This document shows, one piece after another, positions 1 to 10,440 of a stretch of DNA of 64,000 nucleotides; the first letter of the stretch is position 1; every line of letters begins with the position of its first letter. The notes beneath the pieces are model-generated. The model was not told where the DNA came from. It did not search any database and worked only from the letters and a program-made list of their open reading frames with translations. Source of the stretch: Siphonodentalium dalli (Eukaryota > Mollusca > Scaphopoda > Gadilida > Siphonodentaliidae). The stretch is taken from NCBI GenBank assembly GCA_032622095.1, contig CP136066.1, positions 108,647,319 to 108,711,318 on the forward strand, in the 5' to 3' direction. Made by a program: the position numbers and the translations under genes.

Positions 1-455
1 CTCCTTTTATACTCAGCAGAATATATGCAACAAATGAATGAATTTGAGCCATGGATTAGTGCAAAATACACCCATGTGCTCTATGAACGAAGCAAACAAC
101 ACGTTAATTATAATGAAAATGAATATATGACGAGTCATAAATTCATTTTCATATATGAATATTGTCGCAGTTACAAGACACATTCCCATATGTTTAGTTT
201 TGCTGCAGATGAAAATTCTACACACGCAAAATGTGTATGGACTGGACTGGAAAGCACTGGACCAGGATCCATAACTTCATTTTAATTATAATTACCATGT
301 TGTTTGCATCATTCATAGAATACATGAGTGTATTTTGCGCTATTAAATCCATGGCTCAAATTCATTCACTTGTTGCATATATTCTGTTGAGTATAAAAGG
401 AGATGGTCCCATATAGTAATTGGCCGGAATTTAATAGTGTACAATACCCCTTTAA
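1..455. repeat. TTAA-flanked foldback element, left end cut off by the window
   Basis: Bases 1-125 and about 272-410 are inverted copies of each other, with shared blocks such as ATATGCAACAAATGAATG and its complement. The right end reads ACAATACCCCTTTAA at 441-455. A second, complete copy lies at 44251-44592 with the same arms and TTAA at both ends. Termini starting AGGGG next to TTAA fit the Kolobok rule better than piggyBac, which starts CCY; this class is inferred. The small ORFs here only read through the arms. Confidence 0.75.
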
Positions 456-475
456 GTATCAATTAACATAATGTA

Positions 476-531
476 TGATTCAATACTATGGTCCAATAAA
501 TGACCAGATTTAGTGTACAGTAGCCCTTTAA
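476..531. repeat. Terminal fragment of the same TTAA foldback family
   Basis: GTCCAATAAATGACC followed by a stretch ending ACAGTAGCCCTTTAA repeats the terminus of the neighbouring foldback element and again ends in TTAA. It looks like an isolated right end. Confidence 0.45.
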
Positions 532-1676
532 TAACAGTCAGATCTAGCCATTATACTTTTAACTGCTTGTCTGTTATCCATGTTTGTATCATATTCAACC
601 ATCCGCAAAAATCATAGCTTAGATATAACAGCTATCATAGACGAAAATGGGATTAACCAGAACTGATCACATTAGAAAAAACAACAAAATAGATTAATAA
701 AGTATTATATTTTGTGTAAATCTATTATATAATAATGTGAAAGTAGGTTACAAATGATGAAATCTACTTTAATTTTAACATGAAAATATACTAACAAAAA
801 TATATTTTAGAAAATAACAACCTGAAAATGATTCAATCACGGAGTTGCTACTATGTATGTAAATACATGTAAGCATACATCTATCTTAGGCCATCAAAAA
901 TAAATACCTAGATTAGCATCAGAGTTTCTCGGAAAAGTGTGGCAGGGGCAGCTAGGGGAGGAGGAGTTAAGCCCTCCCTTTTTACCAGTACATATTAATG
1001 CATACATTGTGCTAATTATACTAACAAGTGTTAGTAAATGTGTAGTAGCTGTTAAAATAATTATTAAGCAATTATATTTGTATGGTCTTATTGTAGGGGT
1101 TCATATGAAGAAAGTTATACACAAGTTACAAAGGTGAAGTGCCAAACTATTGATATTTTAATATTTAATAGTATGTTTCCAACCTGTATTTAAATTTGAA
1201 ATTCATAATAATAATAATAGTGTGGCAATTGTGTTGATTTTTGCAATCCAATGTTCAATTACAAGTGGGGTGTGGAGGAATCTTGTGCATAAACAAAATG
1301 AGGGCGGGCCAAAATATTGGTGGAAGGGGGAGGGAGGTGATGATAATCTGGGCATTTATTTTTTATGGCCTTATCACATAAGTCTGAGCAACATTAATAA
1401 TTACAAAGGTAACTACTAAAGGAAACTATACTCAACAAAGCCAGTGTGCATTTCTTGACCTCTGGTCAGATTACGATACAGAGCTGCACAATGTTCGAAG
1501 AATATTACATATAAATGTCTTAATATTAAAATGAGATTCATAAAAATAATAATATAAAATAGTTCTGACATCACTACCTATACAGGTTGATAATGTACAT
1601 TGTAACTCCGATTGAAGCCCATCCGGACCCTGAATTACTTTAATTATCATTTTATCTCTCATGAGTACATTCTCAC
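532..1676. other. AT-rich intergenic stretch, no gene seen
   Basis: There is no open frame with protein-like composition, no recognisable domain and no clear inverted repeat. All frames here are short and low-complexity. Confidence 0.6.
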
Positions 1677-1941
1677 TTAACCCTGCCATGACTGGAGCTT
1701 CCTGAAATTTTTCATAAACCCTAGTGCCAATGCATTCTCTGATATATTCGAGTCTCCCACAGGGAGTCTCACATATATAAGAGAATGCATTGGCCTATTA
1801 ATATTTACCTTGATCATGCAAGCCAGTGCATTCTCTTATATATGTGAGGCTCCCTATGGGAGACTTACATATATAAGAGAATGCACTGGCACAGGATCTT
1901 TAATGTTGCACCAGTGCAGCTACCATCATGACATGAGTTAA
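1677..1941. mobile_element. piggyBac-like MITE with two internal hairpins (double-hairpin family)
   Basis: The element is flanked by TTAA (1677-1680 and 1938-1941). The left terminus reads CCCTGCCATGACTGGAGC and the right terminus is its diverged complement. Inside are two palindromes (about 1728-1795 and 1818-1893) of the GCCAATGCATTCTC type, separated by a spacer reading ATTTACCTTGAT. Sister copies are at 35161-35418 and 43603-43866, with partial copies elsewhere. The CCC terminus plus TTAA duplication is the piggyBac pattern. It has no coding capacity. Confidence 0.8.
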
Positions 1942-3890
1942 TATATGAACGCAGATTGGGTGTAGTTTATTGAGTAATAATGTGATGTGATCGGTTTTCG
2001 GTTCACACAAAATATGTTCAAACAGCCACAGCACATTATCCATCAATATAATACACCCAAACTACAGTCATTTATTATATTCATATACCCTTATCCTTAT
2101 ATGATTCCACAAAATCAGCTTAACCCTTTGGCATGTATAATGACATTTATGTCATTTTAAACAGGCTGCCTTGTGAGTCAATGCCGTCGTGTTGAAATTT
2201 GTGATCGCAAAAGTGTACCAGCACTGACTTTCGTTAGCCTATTTTGTAGCATATCTTTTAATTTTGTTTTATTTACATTCACCTCTAAATAACTTTGTGT
2301 TATTTTCCCTCTCCTAATCTGTTTGGATGTGGTGTGGTTGCCGCATCATAAATGTGTTAAATATTGACGTAACTACGAATGCTTATAACTCCAAAATTGT
2401 GAAGTAGATTCAAGGATTTTTTAGCACGCTGTATGTAAGTGACTTGACAGACTTCAATGAAATTACACGAGGACCTCGACCAAATACATGTTGGACGTTC
2501 ATATTCAAACATTTTGTTTCATGCTAGGACCGAATGTACGGCCAGTTTCTTAATAAACTAACACAATTTATAAGCCTACAAGATGGATACAAAAATCACT
2601 GTTATATGAAAATATATCTGGCCGTCATATCAGCCAGCAGGCACATCCTCGGCCAAAACAGGCCTGTCAGTCCGTCACAAAGAAATCCTGGCGCATCATG
2701 GATGGAATATAAGGCATCACCTCCATACATGTAGCATCATGTTGCATTGAAGATTATATCCACTGCGTTGAGGAAAATTGCAAATGCGTTGAATTAACAT
2801 TGTGACCGTGTTACATGTACGTTAATACTAGAACCGCGTTGACGGTAAATTTTTAATGCGGTCTCACAGCAGTTCTAATGCAGTCGAGGGGGACACTTAT
2901 TTTGAGAATATGTGTAACATGCAGCAACGGAAGTTAGCCCAATAATATGTCACTGAATTGACGAATTGATTAGACTATGGTTGGGCATTTAAAAATTATT
3001 ATTCTATAAAATATATTTAGGTCAACAAGATGTGAAATTGGACAGTTTTACTGCGGATAACATGCATAATCACATTGGCAATCAACCAATCAACAAATAG
3101 GATTTTAGTGCAAAAAAACATGAGTTATGTCAATATTATATGTATCATGTATCAGAAATGACCACAATAAATATCTGCTTACTGCCAAATTCATTGTCTC
3201 ATTGTTTTGAACAAGTATACATGTATGACATGTATATATATATTAAATGTACAAATGTGACATAAAATATGTTTGCACTAATATGTGATGCCAAAGGAAG
3301 TCAATGCACAAACTAACTGAATAAGGGATCTGCATGTACCAGTTACATGTGCTCATGGGAGAATTTCTTAGAGTTCTATATTAGTAAACTAAATGTTACA
3401 AGTGTCTATTTTTACATTGGTGATGAGATGATGCCAAAGATAGGGGACATACATGTAGCAATGGAGATATAGGAGAGTTCTCAACCCTCTCCTGATGGTG
3501 ACCAAAGTTTTTGAAGCATGAAAACATCAGAGATCGTTTGGAATAATCCTTTTTTAAATGAATATTCCAATAATGTTAAGTGATTTCTGAGTGGGAAGAG
3601 GTTTCTGAATTAGAAATATGAATTTTATTTTTATATCAACATTTTTTAGTCTAAATGTCTAGCTTGGAAGTCAAGAAATTGAATTTTTGTTCTTACCAAA
3701 ACATGTAGTTACATGTTATGATTGTTCTTTGTAATAGAATTTCCATAAGTTAGACATTCAGCAAGCACTGGTCAGAAGGAGACCTATGTGAGGTTTGAAA
3801 TTCAGTGGTGTACAAACCCCCACCCTACAGCTATGTATCTGTCATGAATACTAACAGTAAATATACCAATACATACCAAGTCTATGAATT
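1942..3890. other. Intergenic stretch, no gene seen
   Basis: No convincing reading frame or splice-flanked exon was seen. Around 2760-2890 the word GCGTTG or GCAGT recurs loosely, without a clear period. Confidence 0.55.
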
Positions 3891-4150
3891 TTAACCCTGT
3901 CTATACTGAATGGATTCTCCAATACAGTTATAAAAGTATACATTGGAATGGTTTATTGTTCATTTGAAGGGATGTTAAGGATATTGGGATATATAAGCAG
4001 ACAACAGTCAGACGAAAAGATAATATAAGTGCTTAATGATTCATATTCTTTGGTGGGAAATGGTCAGATAATGGTCGTTAATGAACTTATTATCTCAATA
4101 ATTCCTAAGGAAACTACTCATCAGTGAGCAATTAGTATACTAAGGGTTAA
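3891..4150. mobile_element. piggyBac-like MITE, CTATACTRAA family
   Basis: TTAA occurs at both ends (3891-3894 and 4147-4150). The left terminus is CCCTGTCTATACTGAATG and the right terminus is TTAGTATACTAAGGG. The interior (TTGTTCATTTGAAGGGA, GGTGGGAAATGGTCAGA) is shared in inverted orientation with copies at 24189-24450 and 27845-28098, and with a decayed copy near 53265-53490. Confidence 0.75.
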
Positions 4151-4363
4151 ACATAACAAGTTGTACCTGTAAAATTATAAATACGATTATGTAATTTTAG
4201 TCTGAGTTATAATAAGTTACATGGTGTCAAGATTTATAGACTGCATCGCGATCATTTGACATTCCCATTCATTGCGGTGAAGTCAGAAATGGGAAGACTT
4301 AGAATCCAAATAGAATTAGAATCAAATGAATTATTTAAAATTTAAATCATGTTAATCATCACT

Positions 4364-4407
4364 TACAGTAATGCTCTAAGTAATCGATTACTTAGAGCAT
4401 TACTGTA
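4364..4407. mobile_element. Solo 44-bp perfect palindrome of a TA-flanked MITE family
   Basis: TACAGTAATGCTCTAAG followed by TAATC is exactly complementary to the second half, giving a perfect palindrome centred on TCGA. The ends are TA next to CAGTAATG, as in Tc1/mariner-type elements. Longer copies with the same termini lie at 55012-55151 and 56078-56222. This is probably a minimal deletion form consisting of two abutting termini. Confidence 0.75.
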
Positions 4408-5180
4408 CAAAGAGATATGGTAGTGAATGAAATATTTTGAGCGAGCAAGTTCTGCATTTACTAAAGTATACTGACACACAGTTGTGCACACAGAGTCTCT
4501 ACCCAAAGGCAGATAACTACTAGTAAAATGATAACTTTAACTCTCACAACACAAAGCCATTTACTAGTCCCTGTTTAACTCCTTAACACCTGGTGACATG
4601 ATCTGACGTATTTTGCATATCCATGGACCGTTTTATAATTAGTACGTCAAAATACATCACCAGGTGTCCAGCAACATTTGATATTAGGTCGTGAAGAGTT
4701 GATTAAACATGAAGTCTCCCTACTTGGGCATGAAGTCTGCCTAAAATCTCCATAGGGAGAAGCAAGTTGATTCTCCCTATCCTCATGATGTAAAGTGAGG
4801 TCTGCTTCTTGGCTGACAGAATAGCGAGAATGAACATCCAAAAATAACATGACTCGATCAGACCCTACAAATAAAGATTAAATTATCCATACTATACTAC
4901 ATGTATAGCAAGTCTCTTTCAATCAAAATGTACCATATGATACAACTGCATTCCAAACACTTATCTTGCTGTAGGAGAAAGTGCTGAACTGGAAACAGGT
5001 AATCCCTTTGAAGAACAATGTTGAACTGGAAACAGATAATCCCTTTAAAGAAATTTTGAACTGGAAACAGATACTGGTAATCCCTTTGAAACGACCCGTT
5101 TTGTGAATAGAAATTGCTTCTAAATATGTTTCAGATCCAAAACAAGAAATAGTAATTATACATTGGATGTTTATCAACTG
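4408..5180. other. Intergenic stretch with decayed repeats, 3' of SMIM12
   Basis: Around 4584-4668 an imperfect inverted pair starts CACCTGGTGA and ends TCACCAGGTG. Around 4711-4790 there is a fragment of a dispersed repeat (GAAGTCTCCCTA, ATAGGGAGAAG) also seen near 33150, 35540 and 54720. Near 4986-5095 a block reading GAACTGGAAACAG is repeated three times. No gene is seen. Confidence 0.45.
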
Positions 5181-5423
5181 TCAGCCATTTCTCCCAAAAA
5201 TGTTTTTTGGAATATTCTTCCTTGATTTAAGGCTATCGACTTCAGTTGGTCCCTCTGACAGCACTCGTTCACTTCTATCTTCTTGTGTGCTAGTCTTCTT
5301 CCATGGAGTATCATATTTGTCATCTTTTCGATATTTCTCTTCAAGTTTATAGCAGCCATATCCGATCATTACAACCACTGGGAAGACTGCGTATTCAACT
5401 AAAGCCCAAGCAAACTGTATCAT
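5181..5423 (-). CDS. SMIM12: Small integral membrane protein 12 (SMIM12-like), 80 residues
   Basis: This encodes a single-pass membrane protein of the SMIM12 family (vertebrate length about 92), for which mitochondrial membrane association has been suggested. The chosen start (MIQFAW, ATG at 5421-5423) is ten residues before the family signature YAVFPVVVMIGYGCY. That stretch matches the FPV-x-G-x-GY membrane segment of SMIM12. It is followed by a charged tail and a C-terminal block (SLKSRKNIPKNIFGRNG) that aligns with the family's conserved SLK...PK...NR end. The frame extends 20 codons further upstream, but a strong acceptor (TTTGGATTTCAG, ending at 5431) lies just before the ATG, so those codons are probably intron. 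A possible donor at 5690-5691 would give a 261-bp intron in the 5' UTR, with a leader exon from 5692. The family match was recognised by eye. Confidence 0.75.
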   Translation of the reverse strand: MIQFAWALVEYAVFPVVVMIGYGCYKLEEKYRKDDKYDTPWKKTSTQEDRSERVLSEGPTEVDSLKSRKNIPKNIFGRNG

Positions 5424-5691
5424 GTTTCCACTGAAATCCAAACAGCATATTAGCATCTCATACACTAATCGAAGGAATTGCATCCTTTTAATCAGGCTGT
5501 TTGTAGTAGGGCTCTGTGAAGCTTCAATTTAAATCACAAACACTTTTTAGTGTGTTTAACAATTTTGAAATATTATTTAATTTGCTCATTCAAACATAGT
5601 TTTCGGCGCAAAAGCCTTCAATCACTTAATTATGTGTTATGCTTAATTATTTGTCTACAGGTTTACACAAAAATAAGAAATTTCCATGAAC

Positions 5692-5880
5692 CTGAGCTAA
5701 CCAAACCCATAACGCGAGTTGAGCCTGGACACGTCCTCTTTCAAGAATTTCTGTGGTTAATTCCATTTCCGTGGGAGCAGTACATTTCATGGTATCCAAA
5801 GAAATCACGAAATTGCGCACTTTTTCACAAAAGTAAGCTAACCGGAAAAACCATAGCAAAGCCACCTGTTCATTAGTGAC
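5692..5880 (-). promoter_or_regulatory. Candidate 5' leader exon and promoter-proximal region of SMIM12
   Basis: On the minus strand, GCTCAG followed by GT at 5691-5690 could be the donor that pairs with the acceptor just before the SMIM12 ATG. The open frame across this region (start near 5865) shows no family I recognise, so I treat it as leader sequence. It is less AT-rich than its surroundings. This is an inference from splice-site geometry only. Confidence 0.3.
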
Positions 5881-5955
5881 AATCGTTCACTATTAACTTG
5901 CAATAAAACTATTATTGGCTCTCCGACTTCAGGAGATGATATTCTGCATTTATTC

Positions 5956-6425
5956 TTAACCCTTTGAGTGTCAGGTCCGATTTTTGTATCAATCCATATA
6001 TCCTGTGCCAATGCATTCTCTTCTTATATATGCGAGTCGACCATAGGTCGCCTCACATATATAAGAGAATGCATTGGCCAAACAATTTTTCATCTTTTGT
6101 TATTATTTTTTACAATTATTTACAAGTTTAATAATTTTTTCTTATATTCTTTAACAGACTTATTTTGCAGGTTTAGTGCCAGGGAATCTTACGTTTTTCA
6201 TGGGCATCAAAATTATTACTATGAATACTTGGTGATAGTTTTGAGTTATAACATGCCCCTAAGATGTTATCCAGTTTGTTTTTAAATTCGCTATAGCATG
6301 CTTAAACATACCCAAAAATATTCAACCCTAAAAAAAAATTAAAAAATTTTAGTGTTGATTTTACAGACTGTAAATTAGGGCCGATCTCGGCCGATGAGAT
6401 CGGCCCCTGGCACTCAAAGGGTTAA
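5956..6425. mobile_element. piggyBac-like MITE, CCCTTTGAGTGYCAGG family, with one hairpin module
   Basis: TTAA lies at 5956-5959 and 6422-6425. The termini CCCTTTGAGTGTCAGG and CCTGGCACTCAAAGGG are near-perfect inverted repeats. A 72-bp hairpin module sits at 6007-6078. The right half (GGGCCGATCTCGGCC and the upstream part with AACATGCCCCTAAG) is found again, inverted and interrupted, at 57363-57869, which proves mobility. Confidence 0.85.
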
Positions 6426-7123
6426 TGCTTATTCTGGTTGAGATGCTCTTAACTGGTAACATACCTCTATACTTATTTTGGATTGTGGGATATATTAGTA
6501 CACGTTTAGTAGTGTTGTGAAATATAACACTACTATACCTATATTAATAATAGTAATAGTGGACGTTATCATGTTCCTTATATTATACTAGCTGGGGTAC
6601 CCGGCGTTGCTCGGGTAAAGAAGATTGGAAACAAATTGAAGTGTTTTGACATAAATTTACACAATTTCAAAGAACTTCACTGTACACCACATTGGTGATC
6701 TTCTCTTCTGCTGCATGGATGAATAAGTTGACTGTTGATCTATTCCTGATATGGTATGGATAGAGATTGTTCTGGTCACTTATGCTATTCGAGGCTGTGT
6801 GTGATGTTGAGTGTAGTCTCTGTGTCTCTTATGCATGGTCCTTATATTTATTATATGACTATCGTTTTTCTTTCCCCAATACCGCTATTGTATAGCGATC
6901 ATTTCCTGGCCATCGGATCAGCTGCAGTTTGATCCGATGTCATACCACCCTTCCTCATCTCGCATACTGCGCATGACCGGAAAAAGCAGGACAGTTCTTT
7001 CTTTATTTTTGATACTAACGAGCGTGTGAATTGGTTTCATTTCATAATTAATGAGAGAAATTGTGCTTTTTAAATAAAAAAGCATGTGGTTTTTAAATAA
7101 AAAGCATTTCATATAATAAACCT
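6426..7123. other. Intergenic stretch with a dispersed-repeat terminus
   Basis: At 6590-6640 the text CTAGCTGGGGTACCCGG and GTTGCTCGGGTA has the look of a transposon end common in invertebrate genomes, but I cannot assign it to a family. Nothing coding is seen in the rest. An AAATAAAAAGCATG-type short duplication is present near 7070-7108. Confidence 0.4.
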
Positions 7124-7287
7124 GTTATCGCTGCAGTGAATTGATCTGGGCTTCGCATCACGTCTCGTTGAAGAGGTCAGATCGCTGGATCAAACTCGAC
7201 GCCTGCGGCGGCTCGTTTGATCCAGCGATCTGACCTCTTCAACTCGACGTGATACTTCGCCCCAGATCAATTCACTGCAGCGATAAC
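7124..7287. repeat. 164-bp GC-rich long hairpin
   Basis: The arms start GTTATCGCTGCAGTGAA and end in the complement TTCACTGCAGCGATAAC. They pair through GATCTGGG, GAGGTCAGATCGCTGG and so on, with a few mismatches and a short central loop. The hairpin is clearly more GC-rich than its AT-rich flanks. No other copy is seen in the window. It could be a foldback MITE or a transcribed hairpin. Confidence 0.7.
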
Positions 7288-7377
7288 ATGTATACATGTC
7301 TGATTTACATCAAGGTAGTATACATGTACATGTACATCCTCATATATACTAGTATAGGTACGGCACATAATGTAGGT

Positions 7378-7390
7378 GGGGGGGGGGGGC
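7378..7390 (+). repeat. Poly-G run (13 G)
   Basis: Uninterrupted guanine homopolymer, one of five runs of 13-17 G in the window. Confidence 0.9.
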
Positions 7391-7493
7391 TGGCAGAGCA
7401 GTAAGCGCATTATAACTTACAAACCCCTGTGTTTCTGCCATTTGCAAAAATACACATATTTTGTCAGTGTATTCATCAAGTACTTGTTATAGG

Positions 7494-7898
7494 TTAACCC
7501 TTTACCCAGTTTGTTGGGTCCCAACAAACTGGCCAAAACCAGCCAAATATAGCTTCAACAGCCTAAAATATCTTTGGTCTGTCTCAATAGAACCATACAA
7601 ATATGGATATCATTGGAACCGGCTCCTTGACCACATTGTGATAGTTACAGTTATGCCCTGTGCCAATGCATTCTCTTATATATGCGAGTCGACCATAGGT
7701 CGCCTCGCATATATAAGAGAATGCATTGGCCTAAAAAAAATCTTTTTTTACCATTTTTTCTTACATTCTTCAACAATTTTATAATTTTTAATGTGTTAAG
7801 CCAATGCATTCTCTTATATATGCGAGGCGACCTATGGTCGACTCGCATATATAAGAGAATGCATTGGCACAGGGCCGTTCTGTTGGGTAAAGGGTTAA
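7494..7898. mobile_element. piggyBac-like MITE, CCCTTTACCCA family, with two hairpin modules
   Basis: TTAA lies at 7494-7497 and 7895-7898. The termini are CCCTTTACCCAGTTTG and the complement of CCCTTTACCCAACAG. Two 69-bp hairpins (7662-7730 and 7800-7868) are arranged head to head around an A/T-rich spacer. The hairpins are almost identical to those of the TA-flanked element at 27434-27800, although the termini differ. Confidence 0.85.
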
Positions 7899-8169
7899 TG
7901 GAATAGACAGCAGATGGAGCTTGTCATCAAGTGAGAGAATACACTGCTCTCAACACTTCTTTGATGCATACCGGTATATTATATACACATGTACTGGTGC
8001 AGGTAACCTATGAGTACCGTATGGATGCTGAACCTTATTTGACAAGTTTAAAGGCACAGATGGCCTTCGTGGTGGGTATTGCTGAACATTCAAATAGTCA
8101 CATCCGTTAAAACCGCCATAAACAGAAGGAATATTAAAATATAGACTTCCTATGCCAATCAATGTACCG
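7899..8169. other. No feature recognised
   Basis: Short intergenic piece between a MITE and Helitron-like sequence. The minus-strand frame here runs through Helitron sequence and is not a gene. Confidence 0.5.
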
Positions 8170-8581
8170 TATATACATGTAAAATAGTACATGTAGAATG
8201 GATCTGTCTGTCTGTCGGGATTTTTATCCCAGACTGCTGGTCCGATTTCAACCAAATTCGGCGTGGTGACTCGGGGTACCCTGGTTAACGGCGTAGTTTT
8301 TCAAAATATTGATATAAATTAAAAATATTTAAAACAATCAAATTTAAAATAAGCTCAATATGGGACTATTTCGGAATCAAATAAGTCCAATGTGAACATA
8401 TTTGCAACAGATATATACGCTGTTTTTCCTGTGGCCCACACCATCCAAAGGAATAAAGGATATAAGTCCACTGTGGGCTTATTCCAGAATAAAATAAGTC
8501 AAATATGAACCAATGCATTTATTTAAGTCCAATATGAACCTATTTGCATGAAGATCTATTGAAGTAGCATAATAAATATTA
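8170..8581 (+). mobile_element. Non-autonomous Helitron body fragment
   Basis: Sequence such as GGATCTGTCTGTCTGTC, CCAGACTGCTGGTCCG, GGTGACTCGGGGTACC and AATAAGTCCAATATGAACC is shared with the Helitron copies at 45862-46597 and 46598-47905. The 5' end is degraded, and the fragment runs directly into another Helitron 5' end at 8582. It has no coding content. Confidence 0.65.
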
Positions 8582-8735
8582 TCTATATATATATAAAAGA
8601 GTAGGATCTAGCTGTCTGACATGTGCGTGAAGCGCAGACAGGGGCCATAGGCCCCTTAACACACAAAGGGGCCCTTTGTGTAGGGGTCACAGGCCCCTCC
8701 GAATAAAGGCTCCCAAAGGAGCGTGTTTCAGCTAG
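8582..8735 (+). mobile_element. Very short non-autonomous Helitron (154 bp)
   Basis: The 5' end is TC (TCTATATATATATAAAAG) and the 3' end is CTAG. It carries a GCTCCCAAAGGAGC hairpin about ten bases before CTAG and sits between A and T, all Helitron hallmarks. The interior contains two more stem-loops (GGGGCCATAGGCCCC and CACAAAGGGGCCCTTTGTG). Confidence 0.75.
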
Positions 8736-8749
8736 TCATAAATATTACA

Positions 8750-8871
8750 TAAATAGTATGTTATTGTCAAGTTCGTTAGCTTTGTTATGTAAACAAAAGA
8801 CAAAAACATTACAGAACCTGACTTTTGTTTACATAACACAGCGTACAAACTTGACAATAACATACTATTTA
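8750..8871. repeat. Inverted-repeat MITE, TAAATAGTATGTTATTG family
   Basis: TAAATAGTATGTTATTGTC and its complement bracket about 122 bp. A second copy lies at 36565-36685, and both are followed by related sequence (TATAAGAACAAAATATG; GTGACTATTTTAACAGCA at 9330 and 36739). A decayed piece is present at 58805-58880. Confidence 0.65.
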
Positions 8872-9520
8872 CTCTATATTATGATTTGTATAAGAACAAA
8901 ATATGCCTATATTTTAAAGTGAGTGAAACCTTCCGGTAGGGTGATCAAATAGAAATGGAAAATAATCTTGTTCAAAGTAGTATTTTTTACAAATAGTATA
9001 TCCAAATGAACAACACATAACGTCATTCCTATATATTAATTAAATGCAGTGACTCTTGGTGGCAAAATCATTTTCGTTAGTTTGTCTCCGATAGATGCGT
9101 CCCGAATCGAGTACTAAGTAAATATTTACAATTGAGTGTAGTTCAAACAATGTTTTCTATGTAGTGGTATGGTCGATTTGCTTCAGATTTTCTGCGATGT
9201 TAGTGGAATGTTTAATATATTCCTCCAGTTGGCATAGCACCTGAATACTAACTTATCAGTTTCACGCATCCGAACAAGTACATAATATGTCTTTAATATT
9301 CTTTCTGTTTGTGGCAGTTTTTAACGGGTGTGACTATTTTAACAGCATACCCACTGTGACGGCCATCCATGCGTTTAATCAATAAGTGTTTTGTGATTTT
9401 CTGAAATTGCTTTTCATTGAGCTTACATTATTGGAATATCATCCAGATGGTAATTTAAAATAGTTCACACCCTTTGTCTGCCTTATCCTGCTATTTTTTT
9501 TCAGTTTTTCATCAAACTTT
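8872..9520. other. Repeat-derived stretch without genes
   Basis: The right part (about 9315-9373) matches 36725-36780, so at least the ends belong to the same dispersed element as the inverted repeat at 8750-8871. The middle holds no recognised feature. Confidence 0.45.
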
Positions 9521-9537
9521 GGGGGGGGGGGGGGGGG
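9521..9537 (+). repeat. Poly-G run (17 G)
   Basis: Uninterrupted 17-G homopolymer. Confidence 0.9.
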
Positions 9538-9730
9538 TTTGCCGAACTGGGTCCCCAATTGCCCTTGGAATAAACTTGTTTTGGAGGGGTGGGTGTCCGA
9601 GATCGTCGGACATAAAAAAAACTTGTGTTCCATTATATGGCACCTATACAAGGGAACAGCTATATTAATATATGTCACATGCATATTCTAATAAATTAAA
9701 TATAGGCCTAACCATTCTGTGGAACATGCA

Positions 9731-10078
9731 TATATATGGAAAGCCAAATTGACATTTAATAGATAATTGCGCTTAAGCACAATAAGAAATCGCGCAATAA
9801 GAATATTCCATATTGCGCTTAAGTGCAATTAGCTCTTATTGCGCTTAAGTGCAATAAGAATATTCCTATTGTGCTTAAGCGCAATATATAAGAATATTCC
9901 TTATTGCGCTCAAGCACAATAATAATACTTCTTATTGCGCTTAAGTGCAATTAAATATTTTCTTATAGTGCAATTAGAGATTCCCTTATTGTGCTTAAGC
10001 GCAACGAGAGCTTCCTTATTGCGCTTAAGCTCAATTATTTATTAAATGTAAATTTGGTTTCACATACATATAGTATGT
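9731..10078. repeat. Array of CTTAAG-centred palindromes inside an inverted-repeat frame
   Basis: Seven good copies and two half copies of the 18-bp dyad ATTGYGCTTAAGYRCAAT lie at 9766, 9812, 9838, 9868, 9903, 9934, (9964), 9988 and 10018, about 26-35 bp apart. A half copy is at 9788. Several spacers carry a second small palindrome (AAGAATATTCC). The array is bracketed by an outer inverted pair: AAAGCCAAATTGACATTT on the left and the complement of GAAACCAAATTTACATTT on the right. This suggests a mobile element whose interior is the array. It has no coding content. Confidence 0.8.
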
Positions 10079-10289
10079 TACACTGATTATGTGAACTTTC
10101 CATATACAAAGTATACTTTCAGATTATATCAATGCAGAAATCGCTGGGTTAATATGCTGAGCTTGCATGGTTGATTCGATGTTGCTATTTGATTTATCTG
10201 CGAATACGATGCGAAGTGATGTGTTAATGGCGATCGATAGACTATAATACCAGAAAAGACGAAGCAACATGCCAACATCACTGTGTTAA
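10079..10289. other. No feature recognised
   Basis: Short AT-rich gap between the palindrome array and the GC-rich arm. Confidence 0.4.
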
Positions 10290-10440
10290 GAGTCAGAACC
10301 GATCAATTAGCCCAGGATAAGGGTCTGAGCCATCGACAATTAGGGATCCGGGCCAGCTCATCCGAGGGCCAGCCTACTCAGTCCAGACAGTTTTTGGGAT
10401 CAGCTGGCCCAGCTTTTGTGGCCGAGTTGGCCCGGGAATT
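10290..10440. repeat. GC-rich GGCCAGC-motif arm (left)
   Basis: The motif GGGCCAGCTC and variants (GGCCAGCC, CAGCTGGCCCAGC, GAGTTGGCCCGGG) recur in a GC-rich island. An island with the same vocabulary in inverse order lies at 16265-16390. The pair brackets the two CCGAAACG arrays symmetrically. Confidence 0.5.

Noticed and set aside
5421-5483. 20-codon N-terminal extension of SMIM12
   Set aside because: A splice acceptor lies between it and the family-like start, and the extension has no counterpart in the family.
5647-5865. 72-codon minus frame upstream of SMIM12
   Set aside because: No recognised family; better explained as leader exon and intron start of SMIM12.
7651-7906. Short frames with RVDHRSPRIYKRMHW and QCILLYMRGDLWSTRIYKRMHW, repeated at several loci
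   Set aside because: They are translations of the 69-bp hairpin module on either strand, not genes.
9766-10035. CRISPR-like regular repeats
   Set aside because: Repeats are palindromic 18-mers with similar, short, AT-rich spacers in eukaryotic DNA, without cas genes; an element-internal array fits better.
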